Shown one piece after another: positions 10,091 through 21,654 of a stretch of 64,000 nucleotides of DNA. How positions within the stretch are numbered: position 1 is the stretch's first letter; each line of letters begins with the position of its first letter. A program made the translations under genes and the position numbers. The notes beneath the pieces were generated by a model that saw only the letters and a program-made list of their open reading frames with translations, was not told the DNA's origin and did not search any database. Origin of the DNA: Odobenus rosmarus divergens (taxonomy: Eukaryota > Chordata > Mammalia > Carnivora > Odobenidae); the NCBI RefSeq assembly GCF_000321225.1, contig NW_004450322.1:1702307-1766306 (forward strand). Direction: 5' to 3'.

Positions 10091-11385
10091 TATATGAATA
10101 ACTTCTTCCAATTTCCATCGAAACCTGCTCTCAGGAAGGAAAAATGTAAGCAAATTCATACTAAGGTATAAATAGCCGATAACCGTTTAAATTAGGACAC
10201 ATCTACTAATAGAAAATTTTCTTAGAAGGAATGGAATAGCCCTTTGCTAAAATCAAAACCCAGCTCTAATAGTGGCATACATAGAACTAAGGGAGGTTTC
10301 GGGATGGTAGCATGACGTTTCTAGCTGGGTTCCCAGTCCCTGTTATTCCCTTTTTTTCCCCTAAAGGGGCCCCTCAGTTTCCACCTAGAGGCTAAATCTT
10401 GGCTCATTCTCTACAAATGCCGTCTGTTCTCAGTGGAAATTTTGGGAGCTCTGTTTTAACATTCTGGGGCTCACTGTTGGGCTCTGCTTGCTTTTAAATT
10501 GATTTCTGGGTCTTTATAGCCCATTTCACAGAACTGGGCTTCTGTCTTGTTTCTTTAAGCCTGGTTATCTACCACAATGATATGTCCCCTCCCCCGGATG
10601 ATCTCAGATTAGAGCTCTGTGCTTACCTCTTTTCAGTATGTCCTAATACCTTTCCCTAACTGACTACCATGGAATCAAGTTTTGGCTTCCATAGCCAGTC
10701 CAGTACCCGTCGTCCTACCCCCTGTTGTAAGATGCCCCCAAGGCTGACTGACAACCTGCTTAGACTTCCAAGAATCACATCCATATGTAGTCTGCTCCTT
10801 GATACTCTGCCACTGTGCCCTGAGAACTAGCTAGAATTCTTGGCACTTCAAATTGGAACTTCCTCTCCCACCTCACCCAACTCACCTAACTAGCGACCTG
10901 GACTGCCCTCTGCCATTTGCTCCCACAGCTCCTGGGCATTATATTCGTCCGGCCACCACATCTGAAGGTGAGCCAGCTCCCTTGTGAGAAGGGTTAGGTG
11001 AGTCTACTTCTAGGCTCTGGCTTGTTCTTAATTGAACTTCTGGTGCCATGCCCTGGAAGATGGCAAACAAAGGCCCATTTATCTGGAGCTCCTGATGTCA
11101 GACCCTGGAGATAATAGCCTATCCTGCCAGGTTATAAAGAAAGCCACATGGCTAGCATCTTCCTGTGGGAGTTACCTAGGCAACTGAGGCTGCCTTGTTG
11201 TCACAAGATAATAATCTTCCATATGGATATTTTTCTCTAGCTAGACACCTTTTACTTGATTCAGATCTGGTTTATATTTCTCTAAAATTCTCTTCCTTGA
11301 CACATAGGAAAGTTGACTTAACTTCTGACTATGATCTTCCATCTGCTTCCTTGTGTTTTGTGCTTATTGCATTCAACTTAAGCAG
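10091..11385. other. Low-repeat interval
   Basis: About 1.3 kb without a recognised repeat. A 39-base segment at 10,929-10,967 is framed by acceptor-like and donor-like sequences (see findings). Otherwise nothing stands out. Confidence 0.45.
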
Positions 11386-11400
11386 AATTGAATTTCTGTT

Positions 11401-11671
11401 TTTTAAAGATTTTATTTATTTAGAGGCATCTGGGTGGCTGCGTTGTTAAGCGTCTGCCTTCGGCTCAGGTCATGATCTCAGGGTCCTGGGATCGAGCCCC
11501 GCATCGGGCTCCCTGCTCGGCGGGTTGCCTGCTTCTCCCTCTCTCACTTCCCCTGCTTGTGTTCCCTCTCTCACTGTGTCTCTCTCTGTCAAATAAATAA
11601 ATAAAATCTTTAAGAGTGACAGAGAAAGAGAGAGAGCACAAGCAGGGGGAGTGGCAGGCAGAGGCACCCCC
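11401..11671 (-). mobile_element. Outer carnivore SINE, antisense, internally deleted and split
   Basis: The left piece is only AAAGATTTTATTTATTTA (to 11,422). The right piece (11,613-11,671) has the GA-rich middle, then jumps straight to GGCACCCCC, so most of the tRNA-related half is missing. Flanking TGAATTTC copies (11,389-11,396 and 11,677-11,684) mark the original insertion. Confidence 0.8.
11423..11613 (+). mobile_element. Inner carnivore SINE inserted into the outer SINE
   Basis: Full-length young-type copy ending AAATAAATAAATAAAATCTT, in opposite orientation to its host SINE. Confidence 0.9.
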
Positions 11672-11689
11672 AGAAATGAATTTCATTGG

Positions 11690-12245
11690 CACAGGGGCCA
11701 TTATCTGCTCGGGGTAGGTAGATTTCTTTACGGTATAATTTCAGGCATTCACAGAAAATTTCTACGCTCAAAACATTACATTGATGCTAACTGCACCATC
11801 ATCATTTCCATCTAAGCTCTTTAATGGGTGTGGCTCAATTTCTACCCTATGTTTTCAAAGACTCAGAGTGAGTTGGATAGAAGGAAGCAGAAACAAGGCA
11901 AAAACTGTAGTTAGTAATTATTATGACTGCTGGCCTTTTGTATTCTCCCTATCATACACCGATGTTTTTAGAGGAATTTATTGGCTTGCACAGTTGGGAA
12001 ATGCAGTGTTCTACGCTTTCAGACACAGCTGGATCTAGGGGCTCAAATTGCATTGTCAGGGCTCCCCCATGTTATATCTTCCTTGGTAGGCAAGAAAGGT
12101 CCCAAGGAGGACTCTGATTGGCTGATTTGTGTAACGTGACCTCCCTTTATCCAAATACTGTGCCCAAGAGGGAGGTTGATGCTGACTGGCCAGCTTAGGT
12201 CACAGGAGGTCCAGCCTAATGGTCAGAAGGGGTAGGCTTTTTTGG
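11690..12245. other. Unassigned single-copy-like DNA
   Basis: Nothing recognised. Confidence 0.4.
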
Positions 12246-12469
12246 GGGGTGGTAGATTTCTTAAATTTTTTTTTTATTTTGAAATAAGTATAGACTTGCA
12301 GGAAATTGCAAAAATAGTACAACCTCAGCCTCACCCAGCTTCTCCCAATGGTGACATCTTACATAGCTATAGTATACTATCAAAACTAGGAAACTGACAT
12401 TGGTATATTACTGTTAATTAGAATATAGAGCTCATTCAGTTCTTAACCATTAAAAAAAACCCCTGCATT

Positions 12470-12471
<2 letters not shown>

Positions 12472-12506
<35 letters not shown>
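12472..12506. repeat. (TG)n microsatellite
   Basis: 35 uninterrupted bases of TG inside the old L1; likely length-variable. Confidence 0.95.
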
Positions 12507-12507
<1 letters not shown>

Positions 12508-13605
12508 TAGTTTTATGCCACTATCACAATCAAGATCCAGAACTGGTCCGTCACCACAAAAGAACCCCCTCATGTTACCTCTTTGTATTCAACTCTACCA
12601 CCAACTCTTCTCCAGATTGGCTGCACCATCCTACATTCACACCAGCAATGTAAGGAGATCCAGTTTCTCTGTGTCCTCACCAGCATTTGGTATTTTTCAC
12701 TATTTTTTATTTCATCTATACTTATAGGTGCCTAGTGATACCACATTGTGGTCTTAATTTATTTACACTTCTCTAATGGCTGGTGATGTTGAACATATTT
12801 TCAGATACTTATTTGCCATCTATATTTCCTTTTTGATGAAATGCATGTTCATGTCTTTTGCCATTTCTAGTTGGGTTGTTTGTTTTTCTATTGTTGTGCT
12901 CTGAGAGTTTTTTTATATATACTAGATATAAGGCCTTTGTTGGATATGGGGCTGGCAAATATTTTCTCCTGGTCTGCAACGTGTCTTTTCATCTTTTTAA
13001 CAGAGCCTTTCAATGGAACAAATGTCTTTAATTTTTATAAAGTCCAATTCATCAGTTTTTCCTTTTAAGGATTGTGCTTTTGGTGGAAAGTCTAAGAACT
13101 CTTTATTGAGTCCTAGGTCCCAAAGATTTTTTTCCTATGTTTTTGATTCTAAAAGTTTGTTTCTAAAACAGTTTTACATGTTACATTAACTCCATGATCC
13201 ATTTTCAGTTAATTGTACAAGGTTGGAGGTTTAGGTTAAGGTTCATTTTTTTGCTTATAGATATCCAGTTGCTCCAGCACCATTTGTTGAAAAGGCTATC
13301 ATTCGTCCATTGATTGTTTTTGCATCTTTGTCAAAAACCAGCTGGGTGTTATTTGTGTGGGTCTATTTATGGGTTTTTTATTCTGTTCCATTGATTATAT
13401 CTGTTATCTCTGTTAATACAATAATTACTTTGATTACTATAGCTTATGTAGTAAGCCATCAGGTAGAGTGATCCCTCCCAACTTATTCTTTAAAAAAAAA
13501 TTGTTTTATTTTTATTTATTTATTTTTTAAAATTGTTTTATGTTTAATTAAATATTTAAAAAATTAGCTTAAAACTAAATTTAAATAAAAAATCAAGTAT
13601 GTTTT

Positions 13606-13800
13606 GGGATGCCTGGGTGATTCCATCGTTAAGCGTCTGCCTTCAGCTTGGGTCGTGATCCCAGGGTCCTGGAATCGAGTCCCGCATCGGGCTTCTTGCT
13701 CAGCAGGGAGCCTGCTTCTCCCTGTGCCTGCTGTTACTCCTGTTTGTACTGTCACGCTCTCTCGCTCTCTGTCTCTCTGGCAAATGGATAAAATCTTAAA
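13606..13800 (+). mobile_element. Carnivore tRNA-Lys SINE
   Basis: Head is GGGATGCCTGGGTGATTCCA. Duplicated AAAAATCAAGTATGTTTT flanks lie at 13,588-13,605 and from 13,801. Confidence 0.92.
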
Positions 13801-13871
13801 AAAAATCAAGTATGTTTTATTTAAAATTTAATATTGCTATTTTAGGGTTTGGCCTTTCCATATATATTTTA

Positions 13872-14083
13872 TTTTATTTTATTTTATTTTACTTTTAAGA
13901 TTTTATTTATTTGAGAGAGAGACAGAGAGAGAGAGCATGGGAGCATGAGTGGGGGGAGGGACAGAAGGAGAGGGAGAAGCAGACTCCCCACTGAGCAGGG
14001 AGCCCTCCACGGGGCTTGATCCTGGGACCCCCAGGACCATGACCTGAGCCGAAGGCAGACACTTAACTGACTTTGGGCACCCC
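13872..14083 (-). mobile_element. Carnivore tRNA-Lys SINE with a (TTTTA)n tail
   Basis: The tail has grown into repeated ATTTT units at 13,866-13,890. Near-identical flanks TCCATATATATTTTA and TCCATATAAATTTTA. Confidence 0.9.
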
Positions 14084-14301
14084 TCCATATAAATTTTAGA
14101 ATAAGCTTGTCTATGTCTACAAAACACCTTAATAGGAAATGGATTAAACCTATAGATTTGGAGAGAATTGACATCTCCATTATTTTGAGTCTTTCAATCT
14201 ATAAACATGATATATTTCTCCATTTATTTAGGTCTTTGATTTCTTTCATCAGCATTTTGTAATTTTCAGCATACAGATCCTGTACATGCTTTTAGATGTT
14301 A

Positions 14302-14631
14302 TAGTTGTGCCTTGAACAACATGGGTTTGAACTGCATGGGTCTACTTATATTTGGATTTTTTACAGTACAGTTCTGTAAATGTATTTTCTCTTCCTTATG
14401 ATTTGTTTAATAACATTTTCTTTTCTCAGGCTTACTTTGTTGTAAGAATACAGTATATGATACGCATAACATACCAAATATGTGTTAATGGACTGTTTAT
14501 GTTATTGTAAGACTTCGGGTCAACAGTAGGCTATTAGTAGTTACATTTTTGGGGAGTCAAAAGTTATACACAGATTTTCGACTGCACAGGGGTCAGCACC
14601 CCATACCCCTGCATTGTTCAAGGGTCAACTG
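14302..14631 (+). mobile_element. Non-autonomous TcMar/Tigger-type DNA transposon, 330 bp
   Basis: Terminal inverted repeats: TAGTTGTGCCTTGAACAAC at the left and GTTCAAGGGTCAACTG at the right. TA is duplicated on both sides (14,300-14,301 and 14,632-14,633). It has no coding capacity. A relative sits in opposite orientation at 60,424-60,960. Confidence 0.8.
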
Positions 14632-15025
14632 TATATCTAAGTATTTCATTTTCTTTGGCACAATCATAAGTGGTACTGTGTTTTAAAATTTTGGTTTCCA
14701 CAAGTTTGTTGTTTATATATATATACATGCAATTGTTTTTTGAGTGTTGACTTTGTATTCTGAAACCTTGCCAAACTCACCTATTAGTTCTAGGAGGATG
14801 TTTTAGGAGGGTTTTTTCGTTTTTCGTTTTTTGGTTTTTTTTTGTTTTTGGTAGAAATCCCAAGAATCCTTGGGATTTCTTATACAGACATTTACAAACA
14901 GGTTTGGTTTTATTTCTTCTTTTTAAAAAAAATCTGCATTTAAAAGTTTATTCTATTTTTTCTTTTACCTTTTTGTCTTATTCCACTGGTTAGAACTTTC
15001 AGTAGAACATTGAATAAGAGTGATA

Positions 15026-15214
15026 GGGATGCCTAGGTAGCTCAGACGGTTAAGCGTCTGCCTTCAGCTCAGGTCATGATCCCAAGGTCCTGGGATCGAG
15101 TCCTGAGTTGGGCTCCTTGCTCAGTGGGGGGGCCTGCTTCTCCTGCCTGCTACTCCCCCTGCTTGTGCAGGTGCTCTCTCTGTCTCCTGACAAATAAATA
15201 AAATCTTAAAAAAA
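15026..15214 (+). mobile_element. Carnivore tRNA-Lys SINE
   Basis: AAGAGTGATA is duplicated at 15,016-15,025 and 15,215-15,224. It splits the old L1. Confidence 0.92.
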
Positions 15215-15612
15215 AAGAGTGATACATCCTTGCTTTGTTCCTCATCTTAAGGGAGAAGCATTCAGTCTTTCCCCATTAAGTATAATATTAACTGCAAGTT
15301 TTTTGTAACTACTCTTTATCAAGTCAAGGAAATTGCTCTCTATTCCTAGTTTGCTGAGCTTTTTAAAAAAATCATGAATGCATGTTGGATTTTGCAGATG
15401 CTTTTTCTGCTTCAATATATCTTCTTCATGAACTGGTCCTTTTATTATTATGTAATGTCCTTTGTTTCTAGTAATTTCCTTTGCTCTGAAGTCTACTTTA
15501 ATATTAATATGGTCACTCCTGCTTTTTTTTAAAAATTCATGTTTGCATTATATTCATTTTTCCATCCTTTTACTTTTCACCTACGTATGGTTGTATTTGA
15601 AGTGGGTTTCTT

Positions 15613-15821
15613 TTTCTTTTTTTTTTTAAGATTTTATTTATTTATTTGACAGAGAGAGAGAGAGAGACAGTGAGAGAGGGAACACAAGCAGGGGGAGTGG
15701 GAGAGAGAGAAGCAGGCTTCCCGCTGAGCAGGGAGCCTGACGCGGGGCTCCATCCCAGGACCCTGGGATCATGACCTGAGCCGAAGGCAGACACTTAACG
15801 ACTGAGCCACCCAGGCGCCCC
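15613..15821 (-). mobile_element. Carnivore tRNA-Lys SINE, antisense
   Basis: Perfect 15-base target duplication TGAAGTGGGTTTCTT on both sides (15,598-15,612 and 15,822-15,836). Confidence 0.94.
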
Positions 15822-16278
15822 TGAAGTGGGTTTCTTATAGACAGTATATGATTTGATTAATTTTTTATCTACTCTGCTAATCTCTCTAATTGGTGTATTT
15901 AAACTATTTAAATTTAAGGTAATTATTGATATGTTAGGGCTTAAGTTTGCCATTTTATTATATTTACATGGTCATAAATATGTTAACACTGAATACTGCT
16001 TTAACCCCAAACCATGATACAAATCTGCTGGGAAGATGGGAGGAAGGCAAACTGTGTGTGCAAAATGCTGGGAGAAGAGAGGTAGATCTTTATCTTCTCT
16101 AGTGGGAAGTCAACTTATAATAGATAAAATTGAAAATAAATAAGAAATATCTATATAATAATAGCACTGATAAATAGAAGTAAATAATTTAAGGAAAGAG
16201 TTAAAAGGGTTGAATGTGGTTGCCTCTGGGGAATGAGAATCAGGGATGGGTAAGAGTAGAGCAAGACATTGCATTTTT

Positions 16279-16453
16279 GGGGCGCCTTGGTGGCTCAGTC
16301 GGTTAAGCGTCTGCCTTTGGCTCAGGTCATGATCCCAGGGTCCTGGGATGGAGCCCCATGTTGCTCAGCTGGGGGGCCTGCTTCTCCCTCTCCCTCGGCC
16401 CGCTGCTCCCCCTGCTTGTGCTCTCTCAAATAAATAAATAAAATCTTTAAAAA
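16279..16453 (+). mobile_element. Carnivore tRNA-Lys SINE
   Basis: Perfect flanks AAGACATTGCATTTTT at 16,263-16,278 and 16,454-16,469. The middle is slightly shortened. Confidence 0.94.
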
Positions 16454-16584
16454 AAGACATTGCATTTTTAAAAGCCTTAGAAAGTATCATTCAGGAAAGC
16501 TGCAAAATTTAGAAGACATGCCTCTCTCATCCCAAGAGGTAACTACAAAATATGCCTCTAAAGAGAGTCATAGCGTTTTTAAAA

Positions 16585-17392
16585 CTGTACAGTTCAGCGT
16601 TTTTTAGTATATTCACAAAGATGTGCAACCGTCACTACTAACTAATTCTAGAACATTTTCATCATCTTCCAAAGAAACCCTGTACCCATTAGCAGTCATT
16701 CCCCATTATCCCCTCCTCCCAGGCTCTGGGAACCGCTAACATATTTTCTGTCTCTGTGGATTTGCTTATGTTGACCATTTCATTTAAATGGGATTGTACA
16801 ATATGTAGCCTTTTGTGTCTGCCTTCCTCCACTTTGCATAATGTTTTCAGGGTTCAGCCATGTTGTACCATGTACTAGTTCTTTATTATGGCTGAATGAT
16901 ATTCCATTGTATCTATACGCCACATTTTGTGTATCCATTCATCAGCTGATGGACAGTTAGGTTATTTCCATTTTGGGTGACTGTGAATAATGCTGCTGTG
17001 AACATTCATGTACAGATCTTTTGTGTGGACATATGTTTTCATTTCTCTCGGGTATATACCAAAGAGCGGGATGCTGGGTCATATGGCAGTTCTTTGTTTA
17101 ACTTTTTGAGGAACCGCTGAACTGTTTTCTGCTGCAGCTGGGCCATTGGACAGTCCCACCAGCAATTTAGGAGGGTTCCCATTTCTCTACCTCTTCGTCA
17201 ACACCTTCTTATTATCTGTCTTTTAAATTATTGCCATCCTAGCGGGTGTGAAGTGGTATCTCATTGTGGTTTTGATGTGCATTTTCCCTGATTTCTGAGG
17301 ATGGAGGGCATCTCTTCATGTGCTTGCTGGTCATTTGTGTATCTTCTTTAGAGAAATGTCTATGCAGGTCCTTTGCCAAATTACCATCTCTG
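16585..17392 (-). mobile_element. Old L1 3' part, antisense
   Basis: Runs from TGTACAGTTCAGCGTTTTTT through GAATGATATTCCATTGTATC to the ORF2 end (GTGAAGTGGTATCTCATTGT) and stops at TCCTTTGCCAAATTA. Not part of the 12.2-16 kb copy, because the same region is present in both. Confidence 0.8.
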
Positions 17393-17585
17393 TGGCAGCC
17401 TGCTGAGCAGGTCAGACCACAACCTCTGCTGCGATTGGCGCCAAACCATCAGGAATTTAACAACCGTCAGCTTCCCTATTGTTGGCTCCAGCTTTCAACT
17501 GAGCACTCACCAGAGAAAGCCAAATCGGCTTCCTAAACCAGTCACATAGGATGCCCTGCTTCTTAGTAGTCCACCTCCAGCTTTT

Positions 17586-17754
17586 TAAAAGATTAATTTA
17601 TTTTGGGGGGGAGGGGCAGAGAGAGAGAGTCCTAAGCAGACTCTGCTCTGAGAATGGAGCCCAATGTGGGACTCAATCTCAGGACCCTGAGATCACGATG
17701 TGGGCTGGAACCAAGAGTCAGATGCTTAACAGACTGTGCCAGCCAGGCGCCCCA
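17586..17754 (-). mobile_element. Older carnivore SINE, antisense
   Basis: Diverged copy with GGGACTCAATCTCAGGACCC inside. Flanks ACCTCCAGCTTTT (17,573) and ACTTCCAGCTTTT (17,761). Confidence 0.85.
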
Positions 17755-17856
17755 CAGGCTACTTCCAGCTTTTCCTGCCAACAACCTCCAATCAGACCCG
17801 AGAGACTGCATATGCAAATGGACAGTGACCAGACCACATATAAAAATAGAACTTTG

Positions 17857-18018
17857 GGGACGCCTGGGTGGCTCAGTCGGTTAGGCGTCTGCCTTCGGCT
17901 CAGGTCATGATCCCAGGGCCCTGGGATTGAGTCCCGCAGCGGGCTCCCTGCTCTGCTAGGAGCCTGCTTCTCCCTCTGCCTCTCTCTCTCTCATGAGTAA
18001 ATAAATAAAATATTAAAA
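17857..18018 (+). mobile_element. Carnivore tRNA-Lys SINE, short middle
   Basis: Perfect flanks AAAAATAGAACTTTG at 17,842-17,856 and 18,019-18,033. The CT-rich middle is shorter than in most copies. Confidence 0.93.
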
Positions 18019-18739
18019 AAAAATAGAACTTTGCCCTACAACCTGCAGCAACCTGCCCAGGAAATCAAACCCATAGCAACAATAAACAACCCAGGAAGCC
18101 AGGCTGCTGTAAGTCATACTTGCAGGAAGTTAGATTTCTATCTCTAGTGACAGTCCAGGAAACGAAACAATAACTTCTGTAACAACCAGCCCCAAATGGC
18201 CAAGACTTGATTAATAACTGACAAGCTTCCTTCATTGTCCTGCTTCCAAATTAGGACCAATGGGAGAAAGCAAAGTATGCACCCTAACCAATCACCTAGG
18301 ACGTCCTGCTTCTAGTTAATCTGCCTACAGCTTCCCCATGCCAGTGGCCTCCAGTCAGGGCACACCTGAAGCCTTCCTTCTCTCTCTCTCTCTCTCTCTT
18401 TTTTTTTTTTTTACAAAAAAGCCTTACCCTCTCTGTCTGCCTTTGAGTCTGTGCCAAAAGGCAAGTGACAGTGTCTGATACCCTGGCTCTCAGAAGCTCA
18501 GAATAAATGGCCTTTGCTTTTCTCATTTGGTTTGTCTTCATTTATTTCCACAGGGCATACCTGAAGTCTTTCCTTTTTTTCACTATAAACTTTCCCACTT
18601 CCCTGCCTTCCTTTGAATCTCTGCCAAACATAACCGATGATGGCAGACTCTGTTGCTACAGCAAGCTCTGAATAAATCACTTTTTTTTTGTTGTTGTTCT
18701 CATTTGGGTGGTTTTCGCTGATTTTCACAGTGGGATTGC

Positions 18740-18850
18740 CAGATAAAATATAGGATGCCCTGTGAAATTCGAATTTCAGATAAACAACAAACAATTTTTA
18801 GTATGACTATGTCCCAAATATTGCATCATTGTGATTTGCTAAATCTAGAA
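18740..18850. repeat. Dispersed repeat-like segment, family not assigned
   Basis: The run CCAGATAAAATATAGGATGC ... TTTCAGATAAACAACAAAC matches a short unit I recall as widely dispersed in mammals, but I cannot name it. Confidence 0.35.
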
Positions 18851-19287
18851 CCCTAAGCATATGTAAAAATGTAACTCCACACAGAATTCTCAGAGAGAAG
18901 TATCTTGACACAAGGCAGCTGAATAATTCTGCTCGGCTGAGCCCTCTGGTTTGTTAAATGCCAATTAAATGACATTTCTAATTTCTGTTATGTTGTGTTG
19001 TGTTGTGTTTCTGTACCAGAAAAGAGTTTTTCCTCCAATCAGTTCGTGTTTTGATTTGCCCCTATCAAGCTGGGAGACTTTTAAGTTACTGTTTGGGTTT
19101 TAGCCCCAGACAATGCAAGCCATTTTATTCTAAAAGTCCTTTGCTCCATGTGCATTAATTAGTCGTTTCCCCGGTCCCTGCTGCCAGTCTCCCTGTGCTC
19201 TTCAATGGTGAGTCATGTCAATTCAGTTGCCCAAGTCCCTAGAGGTTCACACAGCTTTCACCACGGATTTATTTTTGTCCCGACCAG

Positions 19288-19357
19288 ATGGCTCCAGGTT
19301 CCTGTGACTGCATAGGAGTCTTTTGGATTATCCTGTTTATCTTTCCCAGTGCCCAAG
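19288..19357 (+). other. Exon-like segment encoding a signal-peptide-like leader
   Basis: ATG at 19,288 opens a frame reading MAPGSCDCIGVFWIILFIF and four more residues (a short polar start, then a hydrophobic stretch ending near a small residue). It stops at CAAG|GTAAGG, a strong donor at 19,358. Directly before the ATG is TTATTTTTGTCCCGACCAG, which resembles an acceptor. The donor would split a codon after its first base, as is usual for leader exons of immunoglobulin-type receptors. No gene is recognised, and chance is a fair alternative. Confidence 0.25.
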
Positions 19358-20449
19358 GTAAGGGTGGATCTTCATGAAGCACATTTGTCAGCAAGATAAG
19401 TCGTTCACCACCACTGCTGCCTGGTAACCGAAGTTATTAGATTTAATATACGTGTTCATAATCTCCATAGCAAAAGCTGGAAGGGGATAGTTGGCTTGTT
19501 TTTTGATGCAGCCAGTGGAAGGGCAGCAGCTGACAGGGCTCAGCAGAGAGGAAAGGGATGCTACAGGGGGTGCCGGAGGGGCCCCCCTGCCCCCGACTGA
19601 GCCCTTCTTCACCTTTAAGGAGGTGAGCCTGAAAAAGATAAGCAGAATATCTTTAATGAAACGAATAAACATGTGAAGGGTGCGATGTTTAAAGAAACAA
19701 TAAATCAAACCTGACACAGGCAATATTTCACTGTGAGATTCAGGAATTCGTCGACAAAGAACACTTGGCTTTTATTAGAAAATAACTCCATACATTCCCA
19801 CACAATGAAAGGTCTCTTACATCAGCCCAGGATAAAGCTGAATATGCTCTGGTCAGTGCAGGTTTTGAAAACTTTGAAAAACATGCAGGAAGCCACCCAG
19901 TACAAGATTCGTGGCACTGAAATTGACACACAAGTGCATGTGTGCACGTGCCCAGCAGAGCACATATAATCCAGGAATTACGAATTTCTCTTGTCGGGAG
20001 TTTCAGTCACCACAAACGTCTATTGTTCAAAATGCTGAAGGACCCATGATGGACACAGATTGTCAGATGACTGGTTCTCATTCCTAGATCAGTTCCTCTT
20101 ATGGACCTACCCACGCAATGCAGAAGCCAAGTGGACTCTAACGGCAGGGGGAGCTGCTTGGCCTTTATCCTAGAGAAACCAAATCAAGACTTTCTGACTT
20201 TGGGGATCTAGCTAGACGACTTTGTGCCTTGTTTTGGCTGGCCCCAGGGAACTCAAAGGCTAATAAAGTAGTATGCTTGCCTCATAAGCCAATTAGAGGT
20301 TTTTTGCCTACAAAAGCCATTAGGACACAGTGCTGTTCATGAAGAGTGCTATATAAAGCGCTCCAAAAACATGCTGGAAATACTGTCCTGATTTAATCTA
20401 GACCTTGAAAGTTAAGCAAGGCAGTGAAGGATGAGTTCTGCGTGTGTTT

Positions 20450-20474
20450 GGGGGTGGGGGTGGGGTGGGGAGGG
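20450..20474 (+). repeat. G-rich tract, possible G-quadruplex
   Basis: Five runs of three to five G separated by single T or A. Confidence 0.7.
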
Positions 20475-20614
20475 AGATAGGGTACATTCAGAGTAAACAA
20501 AAGTAGAAGCCAGGAAGAGCAAGGAATGTTTATGAAAGGGGGTGAAAAGTGGGTGTTTTGCAACTTGGTTGCAAGAGGGGATGCTAGAGAATGAAGAATA
20601 GAAAGGAAATGTCA

Positions 20615-20816
20615 GGGACGCCTGGGTTGCATGGTTGGTTAAGTGTCTGACTCTTGGTTTCGGCTCAGGTCTGATCTCAGGATCATGAGATTGAGCCCCA
20701 CGTCGGGCTCTGTGCTTGGCGGGGCTTGAGATTCTCTCTCTCTCTTTTTTTCTCCCTCCCCCACCCCTCTCTCCTCTCTCTCTAAAATAAAAATAAGTAA
20801 ATCTTTAAAAAAAGGC
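20615..20816 (+). mobile_element. Older carnivore SINE variant
   Basis: Carries GACTCTTGGTTTCGGCTCAG and GAGATTGAGCCCCACGTCGG, an older head type. AATGTCA flanks lie at 20,608-20,614 and from 20,817. Confidence 0.88.
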
Positions 20817-20844
20817 AATGTCAATGATAGAGAACTGAAATCAC

Positions 20845-21030
20845 AATGATAGCAACTACTATAAATTTCCTGCTTTATATTTGCTAAGTGCTTTTCACCA
20901 AATATTACAATTAAAGCACACAACTCTCTGAAGTAGGTATTGTAATTCTTATTTTACAGGTGAGGAAAGTGAGGCACAAAGAGTTTCTATCACTCATGGT
21001 TTCAATCTAGGGTACTGACCTGTAACACAT
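20845..21030 (+). mobile_element. MIR
   Basis: GCTAAGTGCTTTTCACCAAA, then GAAGTAGGTATTGTAATTC and TTTTACAGGTGAGGAAAGTG; well preserved core. Confidence 0.8.
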
Positions 21031-21217
21031 CATGTTGAGGACCTCTACTGGGCACCAGAAGGAGCTAAGATGGAGGGTTCTGGTTACCAGGTCAGTCTGA
21101 TTCTGTTCCTCCACACCTTCATACCTTCTTGCATTAAGCACCCTCACCCTCCTTTGCCTTCCCACAGTTTGTTCATATTGTTAAGCTCCACCATGACCAT
21201 ATTCTTTTTTTATTATT

Positions 21218-21406
21218 TTAAAAGATTTTATTTATTTATTTGACAGAGAGAGAGTGAGAGAGCACAAGCAGGGAGAGTGGCAGGCAGAGGGAGAAGCAGG
21301 CTCCCAGCTGAGCAGGGAGCCTGATGCGGGGCTCGATCCCAGGACCCTGGGATCATGACCTGAGCCGAAGGCAGATGCTTAACCGACTGAGCCACCCAGG
21401 TGTTCC
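21218..21406 (-). mobile_element. Carnivore tRNA-Lys SINE, antisense
   Basis: Ends ...GCCACCCAGGTGTTCC. I could not place clean target duplications. Confidence 0.9.
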
Positions 21407-21469
21407 TGTAACACTTCTAGAGTGCCTGATTAGAGCACCTTCATCATCAGCTTTACCTGGGAAGGCAGC

Positions 21470-21635
21470 TTTTCTGCAAATGTGCAGGATGCAGTGCTGG
21501 GCACTGGCACTTTTGTGATCTCTCTTATTTTCTCTAGGTGTGTATTGTACATTTCCATTTTTCAAGATAAGGAAACTGAGGCCCATAGAGGTTAGGTTAG
21601 CATGTGTCAAAGTGTTAGAGTAAGCAGTTAGGTTT
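21470..21635 (+). mobile_element. MIR
   Basis: CAGTGCTGGGCACTGGCAC, CTCTCTTATTTTCTCTAGG and AAGGAAACTGAGGCCCATAG in order. Confidence 0.65.
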
Positions 21636-21654
21636 TTTAAAAAAGATTTTATTT

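Larger units (their letters stand above)
12250..15975 (-). mobile_element. Long old L1, antisense, broken by five insertions
   Basis: Antisense L1 can be followed from the 3' UTR (TTTTGAAATAAGTATAGACT) through ORF2 (GATGTTGAACATATTTTCAG, CCATTTGTTGAAAAGGCTAT) to a more 5' part (TAATATTAATATGGTCACTC). Four SINEs and one TcMar element interrupt it. Matching sequence continues across each insertion, which shows one original element. No long ORF2 frame survives. Confidence 0.82.
17393..18735 (+). mobile_element. ERV-type LTR with internally repeated modules
   Basis: Plus-orientation LTR-like DNA. It has a U3-like part with repeated GGATGCCCTGCTTCTTAGTA / GGACGTCCTGCTTCTAGTTA blocks (17,549 and 18,301). 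Two consecutive R/U5-like modules follow, at about 18,357-18,555 and 18,556-18,735. Both modules begin GGGCAYACCTGAAG and reach AATAAA followed by a TCTCATTTGG block. Two SINEs sit inside. Outer boundaries are approximate and the family is not named. Confidence 0.6.
18851..20605. other. Low-repeat interval, candidate conserved DNA
   Basis: About 1.75 kb without a recognised transposon, of balanced composition. It contains a TGAGTCA motif (19,209-19,215), an exon-like segment (19,288-19,357) and a TATAAAG at about 20,352. A GTTGT run lies near 18,990. Confidence 0.4.
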
